A DNA stretch of 64,000 nt from Prorocentrum cordatum (GCA_963575745.1 CAUYUJ010020279.1:62001-126000), one strand, 5' to 3'; shown: positions 1-9,458, counted from the first letter of the stretch. The notes: generated from the letters alone by a model not told the origin. A program made the numbers and translations.

Positions 1-215
1 CTCGAGTCGTGAGAAACACACGACGGGAAACTTTCCGCCATTCTCGGCCTGTGGGCGCCGGGGGCGCCGCCAGGGATACCCCAGCGCGGATCCAAGAGAT
101 CCCCACGGGGCTCCGAAAATTTACCTTTATGCTGTTTGCTGTCTTTTGAACTCCAAGAAGCGACGGAACCGTCTCAAAATTCGGACGAAGTGATTCGAAC
201 ACTCAGGTGGGGACA

Positions 216-316
216 CCCACAGATGCCGATACCGCCCCTCCCCAGACCTCTCCCGGAGCATGCTCTGTCCAGAACTTCGAGGCGAATGCGAAAGTGTGCC
301 CAGATTTGGAGGCCCC
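216..316 (+). repeat. Family H dispersed repeat, copy 1
   Basis: Shares the core GATGCCGATACCGC, then a CTCCCCRGACCTCTCCCGG-type stretch, then TTCGAGGCGAAT with the copies near 48.67, 59.11 and 40.06 kb. The homology runs on into GGAGGCCCCAAACGGG, where it abuts element G1. No terminal inverted repeat is evident, so this may be a fragment of a larger element or a retroposed sequence. Confidence 0.6.
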
Positions 317-320
317 AAAC

Positions 321-516
321 GGGCACGAGAACACGGGGTACGATGAGCAACAACAAACGTTGTCCAAAACCGACAGCGGCCGCTGTTGAGCAGACAACCT
401 TCTGTCTCAGATGGACAACGTCCGCAGCGGCGCGGTCAGCGACTTCTTCTCAAAATGAGCATGAACTGCTGTTGGGCATCGTACCCTTCCTTTCCGTACC
501 CATCTCGATCGTGCCG
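321..516. mobile_element. Family G inverted-repeat element, copy 1
   Basis: The left end GGGCACGAGAACACGGGGTA and a following GGGTACGATGAGCAACA are mirrored at the right end by TGTTGGGCATCGTACCC and GATCGTGCCG. The middle carries a second palindromic segment around ACAGCGGCCGCTGTTG. A second copy lies at 8303-8505. It has no coding capacity and looks like a non-autonomous foldback or MITE. Confidence 0.65.
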
Positions 517-636
517 ACCAGAGCTCTCCTCGTCTGCCAAATCTGCCGACCCCGCCCGCAAGCTCCGCTTGGGCGGCTGGTGATGCGGGGTGGCCCGCAT
601 GGGGGCCGAAGGAAAGGGCCCTGAAGGGGCACTCGC

Positions 637-764
637 CATCGCTTGGACGTCCATTCCCTGTGTTTTTTTGGTCTCGTGCGTGTTTTTTTTTTTTTTGCCA
701 AATGGTCAAGGATGCTCCTCGATGGTCCTCGCCGAGGAAAAAACGCACACGTCCGAGCGATGCC
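637..764. mobile_element. Family E MITE-like element, copy 1
   Basis: Starts with CATCGCTTGGACGTCC and ends with GGACGTGTGCG read on the other strand (ACACGTCCGAGCGATGCC). The interior carries a T-run after TCGTGCGTG and the conserved segment GGATGCTCCTCGATGGTCC. Three more copies are at 5395, 33597 and 35403. Terminal repeats are about 16 bp. Confidence 0.75.
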
Positions 765-877
765 AAGGGCACGTCAGGGTCCCCTTTGAAGCTAGCCGGG
801 GCCCAGAAGGGGCCCCGAAATGGTCCTTTGGGGCCCCTTTCTCCACCCCCCATGCAGGTCACCCCCCAGTACCACCC

Positions 878-1041
878 TCGGCGTCGAGCGAGGGGGGGAA
901 GTGAAAAGGAGAAGGCCTTCTCAGAAGGCGACGGGACGTCTCAGAAACCCTCGCACATATTGACAATTTGTTGTTTGTCCATGACCTATAGTAAACTCCA
1001 CAGAAGGCCCAGGAACTTCCGAACCTTCTGAGAAGGCCTTA
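878..1041. mobile_element. Family N inverted-repeat element, copy 1
   Basis: GGAGAAGGCCTTCTCAGAAGG near the left end is mirrored by CCTTCTGAGAAGGCC at the right end. Its left 70 bp (GCGAGCGAGGGGG, then AAGTGAAAAGGAGAAGG, then GGCGACGGGACGTCTCAGA) are homologous, in opposite orientation, to 60000-60075. It is non-coding. Confidence 0.65.
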
Positions 1042-1242
1042 TCCCCTGAGATCCGACGTAGCGAAAAAAGAAACATCGTAAAAAATCACGCCCAAAGCCC
1101 CAGACCCCATCTTTCCGCGTCATGTTACGAGCAGGATCGATCTGTGAGGGTCCCAGCGCCCGACGTGGATCGAGACCACCCGTTGTGAAAAAATTGCAAC
1201 GCCAGGATCGCAGGGTCGTGAACAATGACATAGACATACAAA

Positions 1243-1338
1243 CTCGGAGGTCCGCGCAGATTTCTCGGATCGGCGCTGGACCCCCCTCCCTGGTGCAAGG
1301 AGCGGGGTCCAGCGCCGGAAATTTGTGTGGACCTCCAC
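1243..1338. mobile_element. Family D GC-hairpin element, copy 1 (core deleted)
   Basis: Arms CGGAGGTCCGCGCAGATTTC and GGAAATTTGTGTGGACCTCC flank a shortened centre. The double-hairpin core seen in other copies is mostly missing and only GGCGCTGGACCCCCCTCCCT is left. The outer flank AATGACATAGACATACAAA also occurs, inverted, at the end of the copy at 11203-11380. Confidence 0.65.
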
Positions 1339-1355
1339 TTTTCATGTTTATGTTT

Positions 1356-1501
1356 AGGTCGGGCATGTCCTCCTACAGGCGGATTTTGAGGGAAAGCTAT
1401 ACAATACTCCAACAATGCTTAAAGGTAACAGGAAATCGCCCCCTGACGAATTCTCGATACTCTTTGAACACTCCCCCTGTGGAGAGGGACACGCCCGACT
1501 T
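1356..1501. mobile_element. Family A MITE, copy 1
   Basis: Left end GGTCGGGCATGTCCTCCTAC and right end CCCTGTGGAGAGGGACACGC + CCGACTT are imperfect inverted repeats of about 25 bp. The interior is AT-richer than the surroundings and includes CCCCTGACGA. It is one of nine copies in the window, none with coding capacity. Confidence 0.75.
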
Positions 1502-1576
1502 GGGGTTATGTCACTGTTCGTTCCCCTATTGCCCCCCTCGCTCGCCGCCGACACCCGCCCGACCAGCGGGGGGCAG

Positions 1577-1731
1577 GAGGAGGAGGAGGAGGAGGAGGAG
1601 GAGGAGGAGGAGGAGGAGGGGAGGAGGGAGGAGGAGGAGGAGGAGGAGGAGGAGGAGGAGGAGGAGGAGGAGGAGGAGGAGGAGGAGGAGGGGGGGGAGG
1701 GGGAGGAGGAGGAGGAGGAGGAGGAGGAGCG
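1577..1731 (+). repeat. (GGA)n microsatellite
   Basis: A nearly pure GGA tract of about 155 bp with a few GGGGA interruptions. It follows a short copy of the family N end (CCCCTCGCTCGCCGCCGACA at about 1533). Frames through it give poly-Glu, poly-Arg or poly-Gly on this strand and poly-Ser, Pro or Leu on the other, so open frames here mean nothing. Confidence 0.95.
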
Positions 1732-1887
1732 GCCAGCAGTAGGCCCCGGGCAGCCGCGCATCCACCGCCGCGCGGAAGCCCGCGAGCCGCCGCAGCAGCC
1801 CCGGCGGCTCGGCGGCCGCGGCCGCGCCCGCCCGGGCGGGCGGGCCGTCCGCGGGCGCCCCCTGCAGGGAGCCACCTGCGAACCCTA

Positions 1888-2069
1888 CCCCAGATCTCGT
1901 AATAAAAGGGAGGGGGTCTGGACCCTCCAAGACAAGCCATTTCAGACCCCCCCGTGGGAGAACCCTCCAAAACATCGCCCCCACCCCCCAGGCCCTCCAA
2001 GATAGCCTGGCAGAGACCCCCCCCGAAATGAGACCCCCCTCCTTTTATTACGAAATCTGGAGTACCCCT
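1888..2069. mobile_element. Element P, single-copy TIR element
   Basis: Left end CCCCAGATCTCGTAATAAAA, followed by GGGAGGGGGTCT, pairs with right end AGACCCCCCTCCTTTTATTA, followed by CGAAATCTGGAGT. The inverted repeat is about 32 bp with few mismatches. The interior is C-rich (CCCTCCAAGA repeated three times). It has no open frame of its own and resembles a MITE. Confidence 0.7.
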
Positions 2070-2412
2070 GCCCCCCACGATTTCTGAGGGGGAGGGTGGG
2101 GTGCAGTTCGTTCGGGAGCGCCCAGGCGAAGGGGAACCCCCAGCCTTCCCCTCCGAAACCGTGGGGGGTCAGGGGCAGGGGTCGCATGTGGCTCCCTACC
2201 CTTGTGCCGGGAGGCCGCTTTTTTTGCGCCGCTTCGGGGCGCAGCGGTCGCTGCCCGGGCTCGGCTCGGCTTCCCGGGGGCTCCCAGAGACGCTGGCAGG
2301 CGCTCCCAGGCTCTCCTATAGGCGCTCCTACAGGCGCTCCTATAGGCGCTCCGAGGCGCGCCCGGGCGCCCCCTGGCGACTCCGACGGGTGTGGCGTGCA
2401 AGGGCTGTGTGC
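2070..2412. other. Intervening non-coding DNA with a short 15-bp tandem
   Basis: No gene is visible. At 2300-2350 the unit AGGCGCTCCTATAGG-like (15 bp) is repeated about three times. The rest is unremarkable GC-rich DNA. Confidence 0.5.
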
Positions 2413-2574
2413 AGGGCAGTTTTTAATACATAGAATTTCAAAATAATATGTTTAATACATGATGAATGTATGGATAGATGTATGCATAAACTCATCGTTG
2501 TTTTTAATACTAAATCCCTGCATTTAAATACATGATCCGCACGCGGAGCATGTATTAAAAAACGGCACTGTGGT
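2413..2574. mobile_element. Element O, AT-rich TIR element
   Basis: GGGCAGTTTTTAATACAT at the left is mirrored by ATGTATTAAAAAACGGCACT at the right. The AT-rich interior (TACATGATGAATGTATGGAT) contrasts with the GC-rich flanks, as expected of a MITE insertion. Only one copy is in the window. Confidence 0.65.
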
Positions 2575-2732
2575 CTGCAGCCCGGGCTCATGGAGAGCGC
2601 GCGAGGACCTCGATGGAGCTCTCCGCCAGGCCCCGAGGAGGCTCGCGAGGAGGGCCGCGCGGCGCCGCGCCCTATAGCGGCGTCGATATCGCAGGCCGCA
2701 CCCCGGCGCAGGCTGCAACCCTTGCAGTCGCC

Positions 2733-2880
2733 GAGCGGTGTCCGCTCCGTGGGAGCCCACGTGGCATCTGGCGACGTTTACTCAAACACCGAGCGGTGTC
2801 CGGTGTGGGCTCCGGGGGAGCCCACGTGGCATCTGGCGACAACCCTTGCAGTCGCCGAGCGGTGTCTGGTGTGGGCCTGA
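2733..2880 (+). repeat. Short tandem repeat, about 58-66 bp unit
   Basis: GAGCGGTGTCC recurs at 2733, 2791 and 2857. Between copies the segment GGGAGCCCACGTGGCATCTGG is shared, and AACCCTTGCAGTCGCC precedes the first and third. It is a three-copy degenerate tandem array. Confidence 0.75.
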
Positions 2881-3440
2881 TGTGGACCAGATCTGGGACA
2901 CAGTTGGGACCGGGTTTGGACCAGAGTCGCCCCTGCTCAGTGGAGGCGAGGCGGAGAGGAGGAGAAGAGGGGGGGGGGGGAGGAGGAAGAGCGGGGAGGA
3001 GCAGGAAGATGGGCCACAAGCAGGAAAACAGTTTCGACGTCGCCGACCCAACCTCCCATGAACGGACATTGAAGGGGGGCGGCCTGGGTAAAGGTACCAC
3101 AGGGCGGGGAGGGGCGCGTCGGGGCGGGGTCGGCTGCGATCGCCAGAGCATGCGCGCGAGCACCAGCACGTTGGAGGAGGCGGGGGCAGGCCTCCCTCCC
3201 CTGCGCACGCCGAGCGATACCCCTTTCCCCGGGGGGGAGGGGCCAGCACGTTCCAATACTCGCGTCCACAATGCGCGTTGACGGGCAAGTGTGATAACAA
3301 AAAACAGGTGCGATAAAAACAACTGTGACAAAAAGCCAGTGTTGTTTGTATCTCTCTTGTGTTTGTTGTATTACACTTGTGTTTATCACACTTTTTATCA
3401 CACTTGCTTTTCACCACACTTTTTCGATCCGGGGGGGGGG
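2881..3440. other. Non-coding DNA with a short AT-rich inverted repeat
   Basis: No gene is seen. Around 3290-3415, GTGATAACAAAAAACAGGTG and the downstream TGTTTATCACACTTTTTATC form a loose AT-rich dyad. A run of G follows at 3429-3440. Confidence 0.4.
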
Positions 3441-4870
3441 CATATCGTAATGCCCCGCCGAGTGGCTCCAGCACCACAGCGACTGCGCGCATCACAACAA
3501 TCACCACAGTGCGCAGCACAGACTGCACCGCCGCAGCCACGTTCACCACATCGCCTGTGTACTGCGCAGCGCATACGTGCACCATCGTGCAGCACCATTG
3601 TTTGCATCCTCAACACTTTCCGTCGGGCATGACTTTGCGCTGGAGTTTGCTGCTGCTGGGTTGCATTTACGTTGCGCAGTAAAGGGTACAACAGCACTCT
3701 GCTTCTATCGCCTCCAGAACCAAAGCATAGCGCGAAAGTTGTCTCAACACTGTACCGCACGGCCTGTTTCAGACGCGTGCTTGACGCGTGCACCACAGTG
3801 CTTGCGTGTGCCACAGCGCCTGCGTGCACGTCAGCAGCCGCGTTCACCGCATCGCCTGCGCACGCCGCAACGCGCGGGTGCACCACAGCGCTTGCGGACA
3901 CCACAGCCCTGCGTTGATTACACTTCTCTTGTAGAAATGGGTTATGCGCAGAGTCTGGGCGCCTCTTCGCCCGAAGGAGGGGGCGGGCAAAACTGGCGCC
4001 TGCAAACACGCACGATACGTTTTTACAACTGCGAGAACACGATCGCAGTTCTGTCGGCATCTCCGTAGCTATCGAGTACCGCGGAGCGCCTGTGAGCAAT
4101 TCGCTGAACTTGCGGCGACCACACGGCGGAATAGCGCAAGCCTCTCGGATAACGCCCTGTTAGTCACGCTGCGAACCTCGAGCCTGGACACCCGATCCTG
4201 CGACCATCATCAAATCAAACAAATCCGCTTGATCTCAACTCGGGGCCACCCGTAGCCAGCTGTTCGAGCTGCGCGCGGCCGCGGCGACGATGGCCTCAAA
4301 AACGGTCCCGATAGCAACAAGATCGACTATTACGACCGGAAGCTGAAGCCACCCAGGACGACTACTACGGCTCCGACCCCGACGACCACACGACGACGAC
4401 CACGATGACCACCGCGATGACGATCACGACGAATATGACGACAATGACGACGATTACGAATACTACGACGACTGCGACTGTCACGACAACGGTCACAACG
4501 ACGACCACACGCCGACGACGACTATCGCTACGACCAGTATCAACACGACGACCATGGCGATTTCGACGACAACAATCACGACAAACACAACAACGATCAC
4601 CACGACCACAAGACAACCACGACGACGATGACAAGGACACCCCGTTCCACCCTCCAACTCCTTCTCCAACTCCTCCTCCTCCTCCTCCTCCTGATATCGC
4701 TTTCATTGCTGCTACTGTTGCCACTACTTCTGCTACCAATGCCACTGCCAGAACTCTCGCGACCCTGCCAGCACCAGAGTACCGAAAGAACCCCGCGCGC
4801 GTGCACAACAACTGCCGGGCCCTGCATGTGCGACAGTAGCACGCGAGCGCAGCACCATGTCTACGAGCAC
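3441..4870. repeat. Degenerate CAC/GCA- and ACG-rich low-complexity arrays
   Basis: 3460-3910 is built from loose repeats of CACCACAGCGCCTGCGTGCA-like segments about 20-30 bp long. 4360-4630 is ACGACGACCAC-rich triplet DNA. 4670-4692 is a short CTC run. Open frames here translate to repetitive Pro-Gln-Arg-Leu or Thr-Thr peptides and are not credible genes. Confidence 0.6.
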
Positions 4871-4996
4871 GGGCAATGAGCCTGTCAACGCAACACTAGG
4901 CCGTGAACTTTATAGCAACCTGCAAGCACCACAGCAGCCTGCGAGCATCACGATGGCAGTGCCGGAGGCGCACTACGGAGGGGGGGAGCGCTACGT

Positions 4997-5321
4997 TACA
5001 GTTGGGCCGCTGAATGAAGGAACGCTAAAGAAGGAACGAAGCCCCTTCTTGGCCCTGTAAGCGCCTCCGTGCCCCAGGAGGAGGAGGAGGAGGGAGGAGG
5101 AGGAGGAGGAGGAGGAGGAGGAGGAGGAGGAGGACGAGGAGGAGGAGGGGGGAGGAGGAGGAGGAGGAGGACGAGGAGGAGAAGGAGGAGGAGGAGGAGG
5201 AGGGGGAAGGAGGAGGAGGCGGAGGAGGAGGAGGAGAAGGAGTAGGGCGAGGAGGGGGAGGAGGAGGAGGAAAAGGAGGAGGAGGGCTCAAACTGTTCCT
5301 TATTTCAGCGTCCTGACTGTA
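4997..5321. mobile_element. Family B TA-flanked MITE, copy 1, expanded by an internal GGA tract
   Basis: The left end TACAGTTGGGCCGCTGAATG, then GAAGGAACGAAGCCCC, and the right end TTCAGCGTCCTGACTGTA match the ends of the 180-bp copies at 13774, 29428, 42298 and 49702. This copy is 325 bp because a GGA microsatellite (about 5077-5286) replaces or expands the middle. It is the most diverged copy at its termini. Confidence 0.75.
5077..5286 (+). repeat. (GGA)n microsatellite inside B1
   Basis: About 210 bp of GGA with ACGAGGA, GAAGGA and GGCGGA interruptions, bounded on both sides by family B sequence. It is a clear example of a triplet expansion seeded within an element. Confidence 0.9.
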
Positions 5322-5394
5322 TGGCGGCGGGGGGGCACAACGCGCGCCGTGGCCCAGAGGATCGAAACGCGCGCTCAAGATTTAAGTGCTCCCC

Positions 5395-5519
5395 GTCGCT
5401 CGGACGTCCGTTCCCTGTGTTTTGTTCGGTCTCGTGCGCGGTTTTTTGTCGCAGGAGGATCCAGGATGCTCCTCGAGAATCCCCGCCGAGAAAAAGATGC
5501 ACACGTCCGAGCGATGCCA
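5395..5519. mobile_element. Family E MITE-like element, copy 2
   Basis: Ends CGTCGCTCGGACGTCCG and CACACGTCCGAGCGATGCC. The interior keeps CCCTGTGTTTTGTTCGGTCT and GGATGCTCCTCGAGAATCCC. Same layout as copies at 637, 33597 and 35403. Confidence 0.75.
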
Positions 5520-5593
5520 GGGAAGAGAGGTCCGGCCCGGGCCACGACCGCGGCGCGCCAGAGGAAGCACACAGCACCTTCAGGGGCCCAACT

Positions 5594-5749
5594 TACCAGC
5601 CTCGAACGTATCCCTATCCCTAAGATTAACACGCCAAAAGGCGATGACAATCTTCGGGATTCGCCCTCAAAAACTCAGGGAATCCCCAAGATTGGCATCG
5701 TGATGAGGAGATGCCCAGCATAGGGAAAGGGATATGTTCCAGGCTGGTA
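5594..5749 (+). mobile_element. Family W inverted-repeat element, copy 1
   Basis: TACCAGCCTCGAACGTATCC at the left and GGATATGTTCCAGGCTGGTA at the right form the terminal repeat. CCCTAAGATT and AATCCCCAAGATTGGCAT also pair inside. The copy at 60929-61084 is the same 156-bp length in the opposite orientation. TA is present at both ends, compatible with a TA target duplication. Confidence 0.8.
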
Positions 5750-6065
5750 ACCAACTCCTTGCTCAACCACTGCTCCACGGCACGCTCACGCCGTGGCGAC
5801 CGAAAGACCCCCTCGCGTGGTGACAAAAAAACCACGACGGCAAGCGCTGCTCCGACAGTTCTCCGCCGCCAAGAGGCCCCCGCGGGGCCCGCGGACCGTC
5901 CTATAAAACGACTCGGGAGGGCAGACGGGCCCTGGGAAGAGGGTCGGGACTTCCAGGGGCTGGTTATCCAAAGAGATAGAGAGATCGCATTTCTAGCCTC
6001 ACGTCGCGACGACGCCGGCGCCGACCTCCGACCGAGAGGACGCAGAGACAGCGGAAGCAGAGCCG
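5750..6065. other. Intervening DNA, no gene seen
   Basis: Contains a short inverted pair around CACGGCACGCTCACGCCGTG (5778-5797), otherwise nothing recognisable. Confidence 0.4.
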
Positions 6066-6226
6066 CTCGGAGCTCAGCGCAGACTTCTTGGATGGACGCC
6101 GAGGCCCGCCGGCGACGCGGCTCGGGCGCCGTGCCCGACGCGCCCCGCATCGCCAGGCAGAGAGGGGGGATCCCGGATCCCGGATCCCCGGCGCCAGTCC
6201 AGGAACTCCGCGCGGAGCTCCGGAGA
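6066..6226. mobile_element. Family D GC-hairpin element, copy 2 (diverged core)
   Basis: Arms CGGAGCTCAGCGCAGACTTC and AACTCCGCGCGGAGCTCCGG pair, but the internal hairpins are replaced by unrelated GC-rich sequence including a GGATCCC triplication (6170-6190). It directly precedes A2. Confidence 0.6.
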
Positions 6227-6275
6227 TTGATGCTGATAGACGAGCGCGTTCCGCGACACGCAAAGCAGCTACTCT

Positions 6276-6453
6276 TAAGTCGGGCCTGTCCCTTACAGGG
6301 GGATTTTCCACGAAAAATAAGAAATACCAAAAAATAATCAAAAAATAGTTGGGGACTATGTTTTAGTTTTTTTTTACCCTTTGGGGGTAATTTTTGGGGT
6401 ATGTTTTAATCATTCGTCGAAAATCCCCCTGTATGGGGGACAGGCTCTACTCA
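6276..6453. mobile_element. Family A MITE, copy 2
   Basis: TTAAGTCGGGCCTGTCCCTT at the left, CCCCTGTATGGGGGACAGGC at the right with an altered terminal CTCTAC. A T- and A-rich interior (AAAAAATAGTTGGGGACTAT) separates the ends. Confidence 0.7.
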
Positions 6454-6456
6454 AAG

Positions 6457-6630
6457 CTACTCGCAGATGGCCTGGATCCCCCCCGGAGGATCTGCGATGC
6501 ACTGCATCCAAGCGGACATGTGGTTTTTCTCGGACGTCTGCGAGTAGGCACTTTTTCCGAGCAGTGGAGCGCGCTCGGTGAGCGAAAGTGTGTGTTCCTC
6601 CGGCTGACGCCGCGCAGATCGGTCTTGATC
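6457..6630 (+). repeat. Direct repeat copy 1 (about 170 bp)
   Basis: The segment ATGGCCTGGATCCCCCC, then GGATCTGCGATGCACTGCAT, then GTGTGTGTTCCTCCGGCTG and GCCGCGCAGATCG is repeated at 6799-6990. Element J1 lies exactly between the two copies. Confidence 0.8.
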
Positions 6631-6798
6631 GGAGGTGGACAAACCTCCCTTTAGTAGACCTCCCCTCAGTGAAAACGGCCTGGGACCGAAACCCACGGAC
6701 CTGGACCCGCAAAAATGACGGCCGCGACGCCCTCTCGCGAACCGAAAACGGCCCATTCCTTCATCGACGTGTCAGGGTAGGAGGTCTGTCCACCCCCG
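6631..6798. mobile_element. Family J inverted-repeat element, copy 1
   Basis: Terminal GGAGGTGGACAAACCTCCCT is mirrored by GAGGTCTGTCCACCCCCGAA. The interior has CCGAAACCCACGGACC, GCGAACCGAAAACGG and TCATCGACGTGTCA, all shared with the copy at 10626-10800. It sits between two direct repeats. Confidence 0.75.
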
Positions 6799-7000
6799 AA
6801 GCTACTCGCCAATGGCCTGGATCCCCCCTCAGAGGATCTGCGATGCACTGCATCCAAGCGGACGTTTGTGGCTTTTCGGACGTCTGCGAGTGGGCACTTT
6901 GCGAGCAGCGGACCGCGCTCGGTGAGCGGCGCAAGTGTGTGTTCCTCCGGCTGGCGCCGCGCAGATCGCTCGGTCTTGACAGCCACAGCGAGCCTCGCGA
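6799..7000 (+). repeat. Direct repeat copy 2
   Basis: Matches 6457-6630 with point differences (GGACGTTTGTGGC versus GGACATGTGGTTT) and extends further into GGTCTTGACAGCCACAGCG before the GGA tract. Confidence 0.8.
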
Positions 7001-7002
7001 AG

Positions 7003-7168
7003 GAGGAGGAGGAGGAGGAAGAGGAGGAGGAGGAAGAGCAGGAGGAGGAGGAGGAGGAGGAGGAGGAGGGAGGAGGGAGGAGGGAGGTGGAGGAGGAGGA
7101 GGAGGAGGAGGAGGAGGAGGAGGAGGAGGGGAAGGCGGAGGGAGGAGGAGGGAGGAGGAGGAGGAGGG
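7003..7168 (+). repeat. (GGA)n microsatellite bounded by 39-bp direct repeats
   Basis: The tract is preceded at about 6949-6990 and followed at about 7167-7207 by the same segment (GCCGCGCAGATCGCTCGGTC then TTGACAGCCACAGCG). A triplet tract between two copies of one flank suggests that it arose together with a local duplication. Confidence 0.9.
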
Positions 7169-7209
7169 CTGACGCCGCGCAGATCGCTCGGTCTTGACAG
7201 CCACAGCGT

Positions 7210-8300
7210 CTCCCCGCTGGCGCAGTCCGCTCGACCTCGGCCCGCCCTGGGCCGCCGGCGGCCTCTCGCGCCCGGAACGCCCGCTTTTTTTGGGTTCGCC
7301 GCCGAGTCGACGCGGCGCGGCCACGCCGCAGAACAGTTGTTTTTTTGATCCGCGGGTCGAGAGCGCACCTCTTCCGGTCGAAGCTAAGCGGGCCGCGCAC
7401 AGCTTGAATCAACAAAGGGGGGGCAGAAGGAGGGGCCTCACGTCAAGGCCAGGAGGGGGCCACGCCGCAAAACAGGCCTGGACCCAAACTTCGTTGTTCG
7501 CTTTGTTTTCGTTTTGCTGTTCGTCTCGCTCTGCCCTTGTGTTTCCAGTGCCTCCCGAGACGAAAAACAAGACGCAGCCGAAGTCGAGCAGAGCAGCGTT
7601 TAGGCCCAGCCCTGCCGTACAAAACGGGAGGCGGACGACCTGCCAGAACCCGAAGGCGCCTTCATGCAACTGCACCGAGCCTGAGTCAGCCACTCGCGCG
7701 CTCCGCGCTTCCTCCTCCTCCTCCTCCTCCTCCTCCTCTGCCTCCTCCTCCTCCGCTGCTGCTGGACCAATTGGTGTGACTGAGAGCTCTGTAGCTGCGC
7801 AAGGCGCGGTTCTCGTTGCCTCGCACCGCCCCCCCTGCAGGCGCAGCACACCGTAGCGCGCCGCGGGCATCCCGGCAAACAGCGTTGAAGCCGTCGAGGC
7901 CTGGAAGGTCATCCGCCTCCTCCCCACATTAGCGGTGGTAGTGACTAAATCTGGCCGTGGACCTCGCGCAGTGGGGGGCCAGCGCCCAGGAAAGCGACCA
8001 GGCAGGCGCCGGAGGGGGAGCCGTCCCGGTAGGAGCCGATCCTTGGAGGGTGCCGACGATGCACGTGCACTGCTCCTGGCCAGTCCAGTCCTCGGCGCAG
8101 GATCGGGAACGCCCTCCTTGCTCGGCCAGGAGGGCACAGTTGCGCGGCGTACAGCGATCCTGGGCCTGGGACTGGCAGGGCCAGGGCCTCTGCCGGATGT
8201 GCAGGTGGCATTGCGTCGCCCGAGGTCCGCGAGCCGGGCTGGTTCACGAGGGGCAGGTACGCCTCCGCGGGGGGGCGACAAGGGGGGGGAGCGAATTTTT
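7210..8300. other. Mostly unique GC-rich DNA, no gene established
   Basis: A (CTC)n run lies at 7709-7753. 7490-7620 has similarity in style to the CGTTTTCGTTTTGC-rich segments at 9340 and 50060. Open frames on both strands run several hundred bases but show no domain, no consistent codon bias and cross the CTC run, so none is called. Confidence 0.4.
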
Positions 8301-8302
8301 GA

Positions 8303-8505
8303 CGCCCGAAATGGGTACCGAAAAAATGGGTACAATGCCCAACAGCAAATGTTGTCCCAAACCAACAGCGGCCGCTGTTGGGCAGGCGGCCTCCTGCCTC
8401 GGATGGACACAGGCCGCGGCGGCGTGGACAGCGAGCCCTGTTCAAAATTAACAAGATCCGCTGCTGGGCATGGTGCCCATTCTTCCAGCACCCACTTCGT
8501 GCGTG
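8303..8505. mobile_element. Family G inverted-repeat element, copy 2
   Basis: GAAATGGGTACCGAAAAAAT and GGGTACAATGCCCAACAGCA on the left pair with TGCTGGGCATGGTGCCCATT and CAGCACCCACTTCG on the right. It shares ACAGCGGCCGCTGTTGGGCA with copy 1 at 321-516. Confidence 0.65.
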
Positions 8506-8726
8506 CAGAGCACTGGCTCAGGAGGGCGGGAATCGGCCGGGCGTCGGCGGGGCGTCGCCGACAGGTCGGCGTCGGGCCCCAAAGAGCGAAATCGCGCCGG
8601 CCTCGGCAGGATGGGCCACCCACGGCTCGAGCGGCGACGGGGGACGGGGCGGGCGATCGAGGCTCGGGGCGTCCGCCCCCCTGAGCTCCTGAGCCAGTGC
8701 TGCCCCGCCCGGAACTCAGGCCTTGG

Positions 8727-8922
8727 AGGCCTGGAAATTGGCACCAACACCAACACAGGGGGGTTGCCTCCACAGGGGGACGATGATCCCAGATTTCGGT
8801 GAGGGTGGCAACATTTCGGTCACCTTGGAAGCCAGAATATTACCACCATCACCGAGATCGGGATCTTCTTCCCTCGGTGGAGGGACACCACTGATCTTGG
8901 TGTTGGTGTCAACCTCAAGCCT
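8727..8922. mobile_element. Element V, long imperfect foldback
   Basis: The left arm AGGCCTGGAAATTGGCACCA + ACACCAAC and the right arm GTTGGTGTCAACCTCAAGCC + T pair, and pairing continues inward through TGCCTCCACAGGG / CCCTCGGTGGAGGGA and TTTCGGTGAGGGTGG / CCACCATCACCGAGA. The whole 196 bp folds into a hairpin with arms of about 95 bp. Confidence 0.75.
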
Positions 8923-9339
8923 GCGATTAGGAAGCAACTTCTGGGAGGTCTTCGTGAGAACGATGAGGGGCTACCAAGCCAGACTAGAAAACCATTCAGC
9001 GAGATTCGGCTGCAGTGGGCCTGGGATTCAGCATTGAGCGGGACTGGTGGAATCGGATAAGGCCAGATTATGCTGGATCAGGCGGGTTTTCGATCCCGGA
9101 AATGACAGTGCCGATGCTCAATTAAACCTCCCAAACGTTGCATCCTGAGATATGGATACTCTCGCACTTTCCGTGGCGAGCAGACGTCCAGAACCCGCCA
9201 ATCCCCGAGGGCGCCACCAAGGTCCAGCAGCACGACTCAGACGAAGTGGAAGTGCAAACATGGACAGAAGGTGCGTGCCACCACGGCTTCCGTGCGGGTT
9301 TCTGACACCGCGCGGACCGTGCGACAAGGCTGAACCCAA
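8923..9339. other. Intervening DNA; GGATT-rich segment
   Basis: 8931-9090 (GAAGCAACTTCTGGGAGG, GGGATTCAGC, GGATAAGGCCAGATTA) resembles 22725-22880 and 30540-30840 in motif content, suggesting a degraded shared repeat. No gene is seen. Confidence 0.35.
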
Positions 9340-9458
9340 ACGGTGCATTTCGTTTTCGTGTTGTTTTCGTTCTCCCCCGCTTCTGCCTCGCATCCGCCTT
9401 CACCGCAAAATGACATCGAAACGAAAACGGCCCTCGAAATCACCAACAATACCGTTTA
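9340..9458 (+). repeat. Repeat R, copy 1
   Basis: TGCCTCGCATCCGCCTTCAC, then CATCGAAACGAAAACGGCCC and ACAATACCGTTTA match 50064-50165 with scattered differences. The two ends (ATTTCGTTTTCGTG / GAAACGAAAACGG) form a loose inverted repeat. Confidence 0.6.

Noticed and set aside
3398-4099. 233-residue minus-strand frame with VHAxxVVHAS repeats
   Set aside because: It reflects degenerate CAC/GCA repeats; the opposite strand is equally open.
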